A program made the translations under genes and the position numbers. A stretch of 64,000 bases of DNA from Bombus terrestris (Eukaryota; Arthropoda; Insecta; Hymenoptera; Apidae), in NCBI RefSeq assembly GCF_910591885.1, contig NC_063273.1, positions 8,866,001-8,930,000 on the forward strand, read 5' to 3'. Each line of letters opens with the position of its first letter. The first letter of the stretch is position 1. The notes under the pieces were generated by a model, which had not been told where the DNA came from, did not search any database, and worked only from the letters and a program-made list of their open reading frames with translations. Below, one piece after another: positions 35,238 through 46,801 of this stretch.

Positions 35238-36711
35238 CGTCACTTCTTGATTTCTCGTGCATTTTTTTCTGCGGCGCAGTTTTGTAACCAAAGAAGAGAA
35301 ACACGAGAGAGTTGAGTCAGCTATGTTGATAGATACTTATTTCTGAACTCATTAAGAAGAGATTAAAGACAGCAGGCTTATGAGTCGTTGATGAATATTC
35401 ATTAACACTTACAAAAATAGATAATACAGTTGTGCAATTATCATTGCACGGAGCAAGATTTTGTAAATAAAAATGAAACTATTGAAATTCTTCGATTATT
35501 CTTACCCTCGATATTTTCTTTTCTTTTCTTTCTTTTCCTTTCAACTTTTATCTGGTCACTCTTCCACTATGTATCTCGATTTTATCAATTTACAATGTTT
35601 CTTCTTCGCAAGTAACGATTCTTGGACGTTTTCCAGATTTCGAAACTTTCATCGCTTCGGCTTTTCAATTAAGAAAATTACAGACCAGTAAATGCAATAA
35701 ATACTTGAAATTGTTATTTTTTGATATTTCTTCCTCACAAGCAACGATCCATAAATATTTCCATGTGAATTCTAAATCCACGCCTTTATATTTTTTCGAA
35801 ATATAAATTTATCGATTTTTCAGTTATAATCTCGAAGAATATTAATTGTTATCAATGATGTAGTACGAGAAGCTGGAAAATGTTAAGTACCATTTGTGGT
35901 AACCAGGGAGATACAAGGTACGTAATTGCAGCTCGCTGCAATCGATTCGTTCGAATTTTGGACCTGGTGATTGCATTCGTACAGCTTGTTCCCCAGTTTC
36001 CTAGATATTTATTCGTCCCGTCAAGACTCGAGAAGCATCCTAAGAGCGAGTCAATGTCGGCCGGAGCCCCCAAGACTGACCTACACGAAACACGAGCACT
36101 GCTTGTGCTAGAAAGTCACTGTCACTGGTATTCCGTTTCGCATTCCCGTCGGAACATTCGTTTTCTTTTACCTTCGATCATTCGAATTCTCAAATTTACT
36201 GGAATATTCAAGTACCAACGGATATCTAAATCTATATCTTATCGGTCTATTCACTTTTTAGTATGAGGATAATCGATGGAGTATATATCAGGCGCCGATA
36301 AGATTTCATTTAGTAAATACGGAAATATAAGTTTCTAGGGATATCGATATGTACCTTGTTTAGCGTTTGTTAAACTGGATATCTACCGTTAGCGAAACAC
36401 GTAGACTAAACAAAATTATGTATATACAAGAGAAGATTCCCAACTCGAAAATTCAAACAATCATGAAACTTTGGCATACGTAGAGGATGTATAGGTATGT
36501 ATTACGCAATTTTTTGCTTACTGTGGAAATTCTTAACCAACGATAGCTATGCTTAAAAGGCGTAACATTTGTCGGAAAATAGCCGAATTTTCAAGGGTCA
36601 GTTTCAAACTTTTAGTCAATTTGTTCGAAAGATTAGTAAAAGAAGTTGTGTAATACGTACGGTAATTTTCATTAATATTCTCATTAATACTCTTGAAAGG
36701 GGAATAACTTT

Positions 36712-37428
36712 TTAACATTTTGACTGCCACGCCGAAACCACATGTTTCGCTCAGGACGCCACGGAAGAATTTTTATTATTCAAAGCAGATAATGGCAAAA
36801 TAATAATAAATTGATGATGTAAGACAACATTCTCCTTCAATGGACCGTTTACCTTATTGGTGGCCACCGGTGACCATCGTGGCGCCTTAGTAACAGTTGA
36901 TAGCGACATATTATAACAAGGCTACGTTTATTTTAACAAACCATTCGCATTCGTTATTTCGTTGTAACTAAAACCCGCAGAATATATTGTTGAAACGTGT
37001 AGAAGATATTAGTAAACAATATTTGCCCATTCTATATATAACAGTAAAGTATGTGCACACTTTTAACTTCAATTATATGATCATAAAGCAGCATTTACGA
37101 TTATTTTCTAAGATGTGTTTATAATAATATTCGTAGATTAGCCCTCAAAGATATGGATGCCAACACAGTGCACCGTTAGATGCAAGATTTGTTCTCATTT
37201 TTCTTTTATTGATGTTCTAATAAAAATGTTTAATTGTTCAGTGGGGCACTTTTTATTTCAAGGTATCTTGTATTTATCGATTATATTAAAAATGCCCCAT
37301 CTGCCAATTTTCATTCAGTTTTTACAATTGTAAGAAGTTCAAGCGCTCCGGTCACCAATGACCACCGTGGCGTCACAGGAGAAACCGTGGCCGGTCATAT
37401 ATGACCAACGTGGCAGTCAAAGTGTTAA
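36712..37428. mobile_element. TTAA-flanked transposon, family A copy 3 (717 bp)
   Basis: It is bounded by TTAA at 36712-36715 and 37425-37428, with the same terminal repeats and the same length as the copy at 158-874. It retains the GTCATATATGAC palindrome close to the right end. By eye it is over 90 percent alike to copy 1. There is no transposase. Confidence 0.9.
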
Positions 37429-37504
37429 ACGTGGAGCTTTTGTTTTGAAAAGTTAGAAGAATTCGTTTTCTGGATGAACTGTAAGAGGAAGTTTCGAAAA
37501 AACT

Positions 37505-37900
37505 TCGCATTACGGTCAGGATTGCGAAAAAGATAGGAACAATCTCACTTTTTACCTGACTGTTTTACCTGAGCCCGTAATGAGAATTTAAACACCACGT
37601 CTTGTGGATTCGTGTTGGTCCACGTACACGCTGAAAGTTTCATCGAAATCGATCGATGCAGAGCAAGGTTTGTTACAATTTATTACAGGTGAAAAGTCGC
37701 GAAAAACTGCGATTTTTCATCGGTTTGTACCGTTTGTAGCTCGCAGCAACGTTAATCGATTTCGATGAAATTTTCAACGTGCATGCAACTGACGTAGATC
37801 TACAGAACGTAGCATTTAAATTCTCGTTACAGGCTCGGATAAAAATGTTGTAAAAAGTGACTCTTGCTATCTTTTTCGCAATTCTGACCAATCGCAATTT
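37505..37900. repeat. Long inverted repeat (arms about 145 bp)
   Basis: The left arm (37508-37652) contains GATTGCGAAAAAGATAG, AGAATTTAAA and TTTCATCGAAATCGAT. The right arm (37757-37898) carries their complements in reverse order (ATCGATTTCGATGAAA, TTTAAATTCT, CTATCTTTTTCGCAATTC). The arms are about 80 percent alike. A transcript through mtd intron 3 would form a long hairpin here. It could be a foldback transposon; no target duplication was identified. Confidence 0.83.
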
Positions 37901-39894
37901 CCTCGAGATCTATTTTACGCGCCATCTAGTAAACTAATCCTTGCGATGTCTCAAAAAAGCGAGGTCGTTTGGCGCAATTTCGAAGAAGTAATTCTGCTCT
38001 GAAGACTGTTCGAATATTAATGGAAGCGACTGTGCTCAAAGTTTCATAATTTGTTGAATTTCATAATTTTGTGGATCCTCCCTTGTTAGTAGAACCAGAA
38101 TTATCTAAACTATCGTAGCTACCAATATACGTTACTATGCGTAAGTTTCTGACAAGATCGAGTTTTCACTTTGTAGCCTAAGAGCGATACTTGAAAGAAT
38201 TTTTCCCCCGTTTTCTTAATGTTACACTTACAAACTTGAATTTGCCTAACGATTCGAAGATTAATTACGACATGCACTGTTTGAATAGCCGAATAACTTC
38301 GACTTCAGCAATGGACTATTACCAACTTGTGCAAGGAAAGAGCAAGGCCATTTGACGAAAGAATGTTTCCGAATCCGGTTTTCTTTGTCCTCCGTCAGCA
38401 TTTCGAACAAGTCCCTTTATTGCAGAGGCAACTGTACACTTTCCCGCTTGAAAGTAATTGTTCGTTCAACTCGCTCGAATCTAACTTTCTTAGCCTTGGA
38501 TGTACACATTCGTTGCGAGACATAACTCGCGAAAGTACACTTCCGATGCTCTGGAATTCTCTAATTGTCCTTTACTCGAGAGATATTGTAAATTATTGCC
38601 ACGAAACGATTGATAAATTTTATTATCGGGGGCTCGTGTGAAGATCATGAGTTCTGAGATTTAAGGATTTTGTAAATATCGCTTTCGTAGTTTCCTTGTT
38701 TCGTACGAATTATAATAAAATTAGAAAGTTATTTAACAGGAAAGTTTATTTATTAAGTATTGTAATAGGAAAATTTGAAAATTTATAAAATGTTCTCGCT
38801 ATGAGGAAATTACGTGTCTCGTGCTGGCAAGAAAATTTCATAATACACGAGGCTCTAGAAAATAAATATATATGTGAGTAAATAAATTACAAACTGTAGC
38901 AGATTTGCTGTTGGACAATCTTACTATTTTACATCGACTATGATAATTAAATCGCTCGTAATTTATAAAATTGACGTAAAATTACTCGTTTTATCGTCAA
39001 ACTTATTACTGTATTATGCAAGAGAGTTTATTAGCACTGGTTGGTGACTTGTAGCAACATATAAGATTTTGCTAACAATATTACCTCAATTGTGTAAGTA
39101 AAATGACTTTAAGGGGTAAATTAATTTTATAACACGTTCAAACAAAGCCGTAAAATTTTCAGAATACATGTTCGCCACATTCATCGCAATTGTAATATTT
39201 CACAACGAATGTTGTATTTATATCTACCAATTCGACTCGTTGCAAGAATTGTACAAGGTTTCTTTTAAATACACAACGTAAAATCGTTGGTCGACTGTTC
39301 TTCTAAAGTCCTGGCGCCATTTCTTATATAGGTTAACGAAGTGCCATCGATCAAGTCACAGTGTAATTGCCTTCGCAGGTGCTGTACGTGTTTCTCTCAT
39401 TTGTCTTTCACTCTTTCATGCACGCTGTATGCTAATACAGCACATGTTGTAAACCTAAATTTTCAATGTTCTAACTGTACACGATTTACGACCAGGATCC
39501 GTTAAAATTAACGTCGACGTCGTTAAAAGTTTGAAGTCGAGAGACCTGTACATTTCTCACTATTAAACGTTGCAATTCCTCCAAATCGTATCAAACTCCA
39601 AAATTATTCTTTTTTGTGTATTTTATTAATGACATGCAGTTTAACTCCTTAACACTCAGCAACATCGAAACGTAGAAATTTAATTCATTGGGTCATTAGG
39701 CACCATAACAATTTTGGACTAGATTACTTAATTTGGGAATTTTTTATTTGATCTAATATTTGTTGGCAATTACTATCGCAAAGAATTTCAAATACGAGAT
39801 AAAATTAAGCAAATTTTAGTAATCTAACATAAAGTGGTATAATAAATTGGCGACTATCTATAACCCAACGATACTATTTGATCATATTCGAGTA

Positions 39895-40528
39895 TTAACC
39901 ATTTGCATCATGGCCCTACTTCTAAGACGACAGCTGAAGGCATCAGCGAAGTTCAATTGACGACTGGTCCCTATCACCGCACGCGGTTGGTCGTAGGTGC
40001 AGTAAATTTATCGGAAATTTATTGTCCAAAACAATTGGTAGACAATGTTACTTCGCAAACATCGCATCTTACATTCTTTATAACAGAGGGAAAAAGTAAA
40101 AATTATTTATTTAGAAAAAAATTATTTAGAATTTAAAACTGCCGCACTGATCAACTTTGCTGTCTTCACTTGATGAGATCCTACGGATACGTTTTCGAGT
40201 ATGTCCTATTTGTATACTTTGATCCGAATCATCAAGATCGTCAAAATCCATTGGGCAATTAAATTTTAGTTTACATTATAAAATTTGAATTTGTTAAATT
40301 TAATTAGGATTAACAGTACTTGCTCATAGCGGCAGTTAAAAAGATTTTCGCAACAAAAGTAAGACTTGTTTAGAAAATAATAAACTGATATAGACGAGAT
40401 GCTGTCAAACGTGATCTCTCACATCTGAAGAATATTTAGCGACTGAAATAAAAAGTAGTCGCAGCGCGCGTAATAATCCGCGCTTGGTGATGGAAGACAG
40501 TCGCAGCGCTTGGATGCAAATGGGTTAA
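39895..40528 (-). mobile_element. Internally deleted piggyBac-like element (634 bp)
   Basis: TTAA lies at 39895-39898 and 40525-40528. The ends read TTAACCATTTGCATCATGGC and, in complement from the right, TTAACCCATTTGCATCCAAG. It contains a minus-strand ORF resembling the N-terminus of a piggyBac-type transposase (next entry). The catalytic core is missing, so this is a deletion derivative that could only move in trans. Confidence 0.83.
40126..40251 (-). pseudogene. Possible piggyBac-like transposase N-terminus
   Basis: The ATG is at 40251 on the minus strand, and the 41 residues begin MDFDDLDDSDQSIQIGHTRK followed by RIRRISSSEDSKVD. An acidic, Asp-rich start followed by a basic Arg cluster and a Ser/Asp-rich stretch is typical of piggyBac-like transposase leaders. 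The frame stops soon after, at what looks like the deletion junction. The context (TTAA ends, position 277 bases from the right end) supports the call; the sequence alone is not diagnostic. Confidence 0.6.
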
Positions 40529-41492
40529 GAATCGGAATATGATTAATAGTAAAGTAATTATTACTGTTAAGTATTATTATGTAATTTATAAGTTGGTTGA
40601 CTATAGGGAAGAGGTGGTTTAACATGGACATTGCAAGTATTACATCATTATAAACATAAAGACGAAAGATCTGCTGGCATCGATGGTTTCTTTATTTTGT
40701 AACGTTATCCATACACGTGCAATCGCTTCCTCGCGTCGTTGTTATTTCACTAACGTTGTAATACTGACACGCGAGTTTTTTCTATATTGAAAATAAAATT
40801 TTTGGTAGCTTGTCCAAACTTTTTGCGGAGTATTATTAGCGACTGGCTTCTTTAACGTTACGTCAGAACAAGCTTTTCAAGTTTATTCAAGAATGGTACG
40901 TAATACGAGATGCCATATTTGTGGCAAAGGAACACAACAAAGTTTATTAATTTATTATTTATGTTAATCATGATTGTTTACTATTATAAGCTCTTCCATA
41001 GAATTTTTAGTTTTACTATGAATTAATATTAATTTTCTCATTAATTTTGTCTGATTTAAGAATTATATTTTATCGTTGATCGATTATTTTTTGTTCTTTA
41101 ATATGATAATTATTTTTGCCTTTTAAATACATGTAAATTTCATGTAAATTTTGTCGTAATTATTTTGATGTAAAAAGGGACAAAATTCAGTTGTTTTAAA
41201 AAGCAAAAGATAAGACAGGCAAATTTGTTAGTATCACGTGCAGTTATACCTTACAGCCAACCTTCTGATTATCATCGATATCATCGATGTTAGAAGCAGA
41301 ATGATCTTTCGGCTTTTGTTATATCTAGTTCGAAGCAGAAATGTCCAGTTTATTCCATCTCTGCCCTATTTTCCAATTCGCGCGAATATATAATTATGAA
41401 CTGAATGTGTCCACAATGTGGAATAGTAGTATAGCGAACAGACTATGGTAGTTTTCAATTGGATGTCAGCTGATTTATGATCGGAGAGAATA

Positions 41493-41670
41493 ATGGAAAG
41501 TGACTGTTCGAGCACGTCGAACTCGTCGTTCGAGTTCTTGGACTACGATTCAAGCAAGATTTACATATACGAGAAGGAATTTCGCGACTATGTCGTGTAC
41601 TTCTCCGCGAATGGCGATTCCCCGACATCCACCTACAAGAGTTTTGAACACAGTTCCTTGGAAAGCACAG
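41493..41670 (+). CDS. mtd: mtd alternative first coding exon
   Basis: The ATG at 41493 is preceded by an in-frame TGA (41478). The exon encodes 59 residues starting MESDCSSTSNSSFEFLDYDS and including KEFRDYVVYFSANGDSP, then splices at AGCACAG|GTATTG with one base left over. That base joins the AT of the 45479 exon exactly as exon 3 does, giving Asp. There is no pyrimidine tract or AG acceptor just upstream, so it is a first exon rather than an internal one. The protein part is Ser-rich then aromatic and acidic, with no known domain. It implies a promoter at about 41.3-41.5 kb. Confidence 0.85.
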
Positions 41671-43562
41671 GTATTGCCCTTGTACCAAGTCTAACAGATA
41701 TTTCGATCGACTTTCATGGCTAAACGATCGTATCTTTTACGGTAAAATAGATTCGAAAGACGCGAAACGAAGCTGTAGACAACGATAGAAATCGATTACG
41801 TGAACGAGCGTCTTTGAAACGTTTAAACGTCATTGGAGAAGTGGCACAGCCATAACTCGGACAGTTTAACGCTCGAATAAAGTAATCGATTATGAAAGTG
41901 TCGTCCTGGCAACTTCTCCTCCTGGCATTAATCTTTTTGAAAATGTCGAGAAACGAGTATACTTAATTTTGGCTATATTTCCTCTTAACGGCAACAAATT
42001 AACTCATTATGGTACAGACACGGTAGTTTATTACAATATCGTAGATATCTTCTTTTCTTTAAGTTTCAATAAATCAAAATTCAATTTCATTAAATAAAAT
42101 TTAAAAAAGAAAGAAAAATAGTCTAATTGCGGTTTAAGTGGAAGATACAACAATCAGAAATCCTTTTTTCTAGAGGATACAAAATAATTCTCTTCTCTCT
42201 TTTATTATAATAACTTGGTCTCTGTAGAGGTTTAAATGCCATTTGAATGGAAAGAAACTTAGACCACCGCGGAGAAAAGGAACACGGAGGCGGCTCATCG
42301 TTCAAACTCCGAACAAAAAATACCAAGATAATTCCCGTTATTTTTATTACGCTCGTGTAAGCGGCCATTTATCTTTTTTATTAGCGGCGTGTAACGGAGA
42401 CGTCGCGCTTAGTGATTAATTTAATTGCAACTTGCGTTTAAACCTGCATTCCCGCCAGGTAACTTCCGTCATTTGCATTTGTGGCGACAATCGCGTATAA
42501 AGGGATCGTAAGTTTTATATTCTTCGTATCTACGAGGAATTGCCGCGAGACCACTATCGTCTTATCCCATCGACAATAATATTTCGAAAATCGTATCAAG
42601 TATAATAAAATTCTCTCTTGTTCTTAAATATATGTAATATACATGAAAAGAACATATTCAGCTGTGAAACTAAATAAAGTGGCAATTTTATTAACACGAT
42701 ACCGATCGGCAACGTACCGAATTTCGAAATTGTTTCACTGTAAAGAAATGTTACTCATTACGCTGCTCCTCGTTTGTAATTTCCAATTTGCAGAAAATAA
42801 ATTCCTCGGAATCGAACGGCCGAGTTAAATTCTTGCTGAGTCAAAGGAAATTAGTAAGCAGCGTGTTAATAACTTGAACAAAGATGAAATCAGCATGTTA
42901 ATAATACACGACGAGTTAACGCACGTACTCCGCGGCTGTAGAAAGTCGACCGACCAGGTTCCAAAGCAAAATAATGAAAGGATTTCCACGGCTCTAAATA
43001 AAAGGCAAATTATAACGAGTCATTGAAGAAGCGCGCGCCGTCACGACCGATGTCTTTTCAAATATTTCTTTAATAAAGTATAATCGCTCAAGTGGCTGGC
43101 TGCGGGATTGCGTTTCAGTGACCTTTTATCAAAAGGTGCACCGTTTCTCATGAAGAGAAGCTAACCCTAATAATAATGCCTGCAATAATACCAAAGTATC
43201 ATGTTCGATCGACTGAAAATGCAATTCTATGAATGTAACAATTCTTCGTGTCTGTATCTGTAACGTGAGAATTTTTGTTTCCTTGTCGTTTTCACTGGCG
43301 AAGAGACAAATAAAGCAACGAAGGCTACTAAATATTTTAATAGATTCGTAGACACATAATCTTTTTCTTTTTTATCCCAAAACGTTTCGCTGCGAAGACG
43401 CAAACTATTTAAAAATTTTCTTACGATCGTTGATTGATTATTCCGTAAATATCGCTGGACAACCATTAAGATATCTACTTGCCGTGTTTCCAAACGATAC
43501 ATTGAATTTTTAAACTCGAAGGCAAAGTTGTTCGAATATTGAAATACCAGAGATGGTAGAAT

Positions 43563-44162
43563 TTAACACTAGAACTACCGATAGTTAAGACGAAGCTATT
43601 TCTATCAAAACCAGTCAAAATAACTGGTCTTTAAAAAAAATACGTAATAATAGAATACTTTCTTACAGAAGGAATTCCATGTTATGTAGTATATTTTTGA
43701 TATTATTTATCTATCTGGGACCATGATCTCTAGACGACGATTGACACATTTATAAACTTGTAGAACCAGTCATTTCGACTGCTGTGGTATTTCTAGTGTT
43801 AGCATCTAGCGATCTAGCGATCGATCCGGAATTTTCCTGATAACTGATATCATCATATTAAATGATACGCAGTAGAAATTGTAAAAACGTGTGGGAAGTT
43901 GTACAAAATGAGGAAACTTGTTAATTGGGGTTCGATAAATAGATTACAGAAGCCTTTTATACTTTGATAAGTACCAGTCATTTTGACCGATATTGGTATA
44001 AGTAGCCTCGATACAAAATTATTTCGGGTCATTATATTATTCTTTTAATTATCGTTACGAAAGTCATTAAATCATTGCGGAAAAAATATAACATGGAGCA
44101 GGAATTTGAAAATAAAATTGCAAAACCAGTCAATTTGACTGGTGTGGTAGTTTTGATGTTAA
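43563..44162. mobile_element. TTAA-flanked element with CCAGTCA repeats (600 bp)
   Basis: TTAA lies at 43563-43566 and 44159-44162. The ends read TTAACACTAGAACTACCGAT and, in complement from the right, TTAACATCAAAACTACCACA. Inside, the motif CCAGTCA recurs four times (about 43607, 43765, 43975, 44127), partly as CCAGTCAnnnTGACTGG palindromes. A secondary inner terminus (CTAGTGTTAGCA) lies near 43800. It is probably a piggyBac-type non-autonomous element. Confidence 0.8.
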
Positions 44163-45478
44163 GTGCCGGCTGAATATTTCTATCGATCTCCGTTTAATTC
44201 AGAAACGAAGCGAAGAAGTGAGAGCAGCGAGATGGAAAATGTCTTTGTGCGCATAGTCGGACATTTACACGGATAGCGATCATTTTCCTCGCGACACGCG
44301 GTTATCTTTCCGATTTCCTTTTTCGAACAAAAATTGCCACACGCAGCTGATTGAAATCGATATGATTGCGCTACGACATCTTCATAAATTGCCACTTTAT
44401 CGCGATTCTTACGATGGGAACACGCTTCATTGATTTTTTCGGATAAAATCTGATATCCCTTGATTCCTAGGTACGCGTCTGCGCTGCAACAATCTAAATT
44501 AACAACGATCAAACGTATTTGCCTGATTATTCCCCGAATATTATGGCCGCTCGCTTATCGTCGCGCGCCCGTGTCGCCTGTTTACCGTCACAAAGCTCTG
44601 CCATACGGCGAATTAGAAAATTAAGTCGCTATTGTTCCTTGAATCGCCCGTCTTCAGCCGCGTCTACGTAGCTAGAACGTTTCCTCGAGTTTCCGACACG
44701 TTGGATACGTGATTGGAAGTTTGACGCTGTCGGTGATTTCAACGCCTGTATAGAATGCTCGCACAGGCATGTCATAATGCCATAATACTGTTGATTTCGT
44801 GCATCTTAGGTTTGCCACTAGACCGCGAATTTTTATACGTTTATTTGTTACACCGTATATTATTCTTCAGAAAATTATGAATTTCTGTAAATGTCCGCAG
44901 TCTGTCCATGAGCGAATGAATAATTGTTTCAATTCGCTTCTTTATTTTCAACATTTATTATCTTGCGTATTTTAGGAATTCGTTAGTATTTGTCGAAACT
45001 TTAGAATTATCATAAACGTGTCTACAATGACATAGTAAAAATTGTTTGCAATTAAATGGGGAAACATGATTAATCACAGTTCTTTGTTCTAGTCGGACAT
45101 TGATTGTGTTCTTCTCTTCTCTTATATTCTGTATTTTCTGATCTTCACATCGACGTATACCTTCAAAAAGGTCAGAAATTAATCGCGAACCGAGAATTAG
45201 GCGGAATTAGAAAATTGGTAGAAAACAGAGATTCGACTTTTGAGTGGCTCGTGATACAAAGTTATAAAATATTATGGGCGTCTCCTGAGCGAGCACCATG
45301 TCTTCTCAAATGATTAATTAATTCCAAGCAATTTGTATTTTAGCTTCGAGTCTAGCGTAATAAAATTTTCCCTCTGAATTGTAATTTACGATCGAATGAT
45401 TTTTATTGTATCTTGACTAACGTGACAGCCGAGATTAATTTGAAATGATACTCACGATTCTCGATCTGTTTTTTTCAG

Positions 45479-45543
45479 ATACAGACAGCGAAAGCGAGGA
45501 TGGCTCGTCAACAAGGTTAAACTTCAACATCATCCCCTACACT
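45479..45543 (+). CDS. mtd: mtd coding exon 4 (start of LysM)
   Basis: A 65-base exon. The acceptor follows a run of T ending TTTTTTTCAG, and the donor is TACACT|GTGAGT. It encodes the acidic stretch TDSESEDGSSTRLNFNIIPY plus T. The final PYT is the first strand of the LysM domain, which resumes as VGDRDTL in the next exon. It accepts either exon 3 or the 41493 first exon in the same phase, and is the first exon shared by both isoforms. Confidence 0.95.
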
Positions 45544-46363
45544 GTGAGTAATTCGTTCCTCTATGCAAGACGAATGGAAACGATTGAAAGTCAAGGAAAA
45601 GCAACGTAACCTCTGCTCGAGAATGCATAAATATCTGCTATCGATCGAATCGATGCATTTGATTCATGCGCGAAGTTCTGATCGATTCATTCCATACGCG
45701 TTATTTACACACTGCTCTGAATTCGCATAAATCACATACTCCAAATTTTAAGCATTATATTATATCTATTCTCTTTGCTCGAAGATTAATTGTCTAAAAC
45801 TGTGTTCGTGAAAATCGCATCTTTTATTCAGGAACATCTAATTTTAACTATTGTTTCATTTAGTTTCTTTATGTGAAAATTGTGTATTTTGTAATCATTT
45901 TGATAAAAGTTAGATCTTTATGCAGAAATTAAGATTATATTTCTGAATCATTCGAGCAGACGTTGCCAAACATACTTTTCCATGACATATCAAGGAGATA
46001 AGCAATTCTTCGAAATATTAGAATGTTTTGTCGTGCGAAAAAGTTATCAGAGATAAGTTGGCCTAAATTTCCAAGGGTAGATCAACGAAAATAATCAAAC
46101 GTATATCAATCAGATTTGCCTAAAACGCGTTGGATTACGAATAAACTCATTTTGTACATTTCGTCTTAAAAATGAAAGAAGACGAGTTAACCTGCTACTT
46201 GGATTTCTAATCATAAATTTAAGAAGAGATTCTCGTGTTGACGACAATAAAACCAAGTGACTTTTACAAATCTTTTTTAAAACAACTACTGATCGTGTGA
46301 GATTAGACATTTTGCGATGAAAATAGACAGTCTAAAGTACGAATCTAATTTTTTTATTGTTGT

Positions 46364-46801
46364 TTATCGTATAACGTACAGGTCTTGTGACCGTTTTTGA
46401 CAATGTAACCATTGTTGACGTGCAGTGTAGCATCTGTCACGGTCATCAAAATGCAGAAGTTGAGAAATTTTTTTATAATTTACGCTGATATCTATTATTG
46501 AAAAAAAAAAACACAAAAGATTGGAAAGTTCTAATGTATTTAAAAGAAAAATTGACCTTTTCCAGCGGATAAATTGAGTTTATACTGTTTAAACAGATAT
46601 TATAAGTAAATAATCAAATAAAAATGCCATCTCCGGTTCTTGGAGAAATTTCGAACAAAGTGAACGAGCTTTTCTGTCAGAAAATGATTTATCGGTTTCT
46701 CTGTTATCGTTTAAAAAGTTAATAAATGACGAGCAGAGTTGAAATTAAAATTACATTTGTACTTCAAGATCGTGAATACATCTGAAAAAGATCTAGTCCC
46801 A
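46364..46801. repeat. Diverged copy of the 10141-10598 inverted-repeat element
   Basis: Co-linear blocks are shared with 10270-10598: GTAACCATTGT, CACGGTCATC, CAGATATTATAAGTAAAT, TTCTTGGAGAAATTT and the right end AAAAAGATCTAGTCCC. The left terminal repeat was not found, so the copy is truncated or eroded there. Non-coding. Confidence 0.7.

Larger units (their letters stand above)
10017..45478 (+). other. mtd: mtd intron 3 (35.5 kb)
   Basis: This very long intron carries most of the mobile elements in the window, each listed separately, as well as the alternative first exon at 41493-41670. Gene-free stretches between the listed elements (for example 11490-12730, 13700-15150, 18030-19500, 25000-26640, 29850-31480, 34000-36700, 37900-39890, 40530-41490 and 44200-45478) are AT-rich. 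They hold short unsupported ORFs and no family motif that I recognise. Confidence 0.75.

Noticed and set aside
38327..38641. 104-codon + strand ORF
   Set aside because: No domain, no splice context and no sign of constraint; probably chance.
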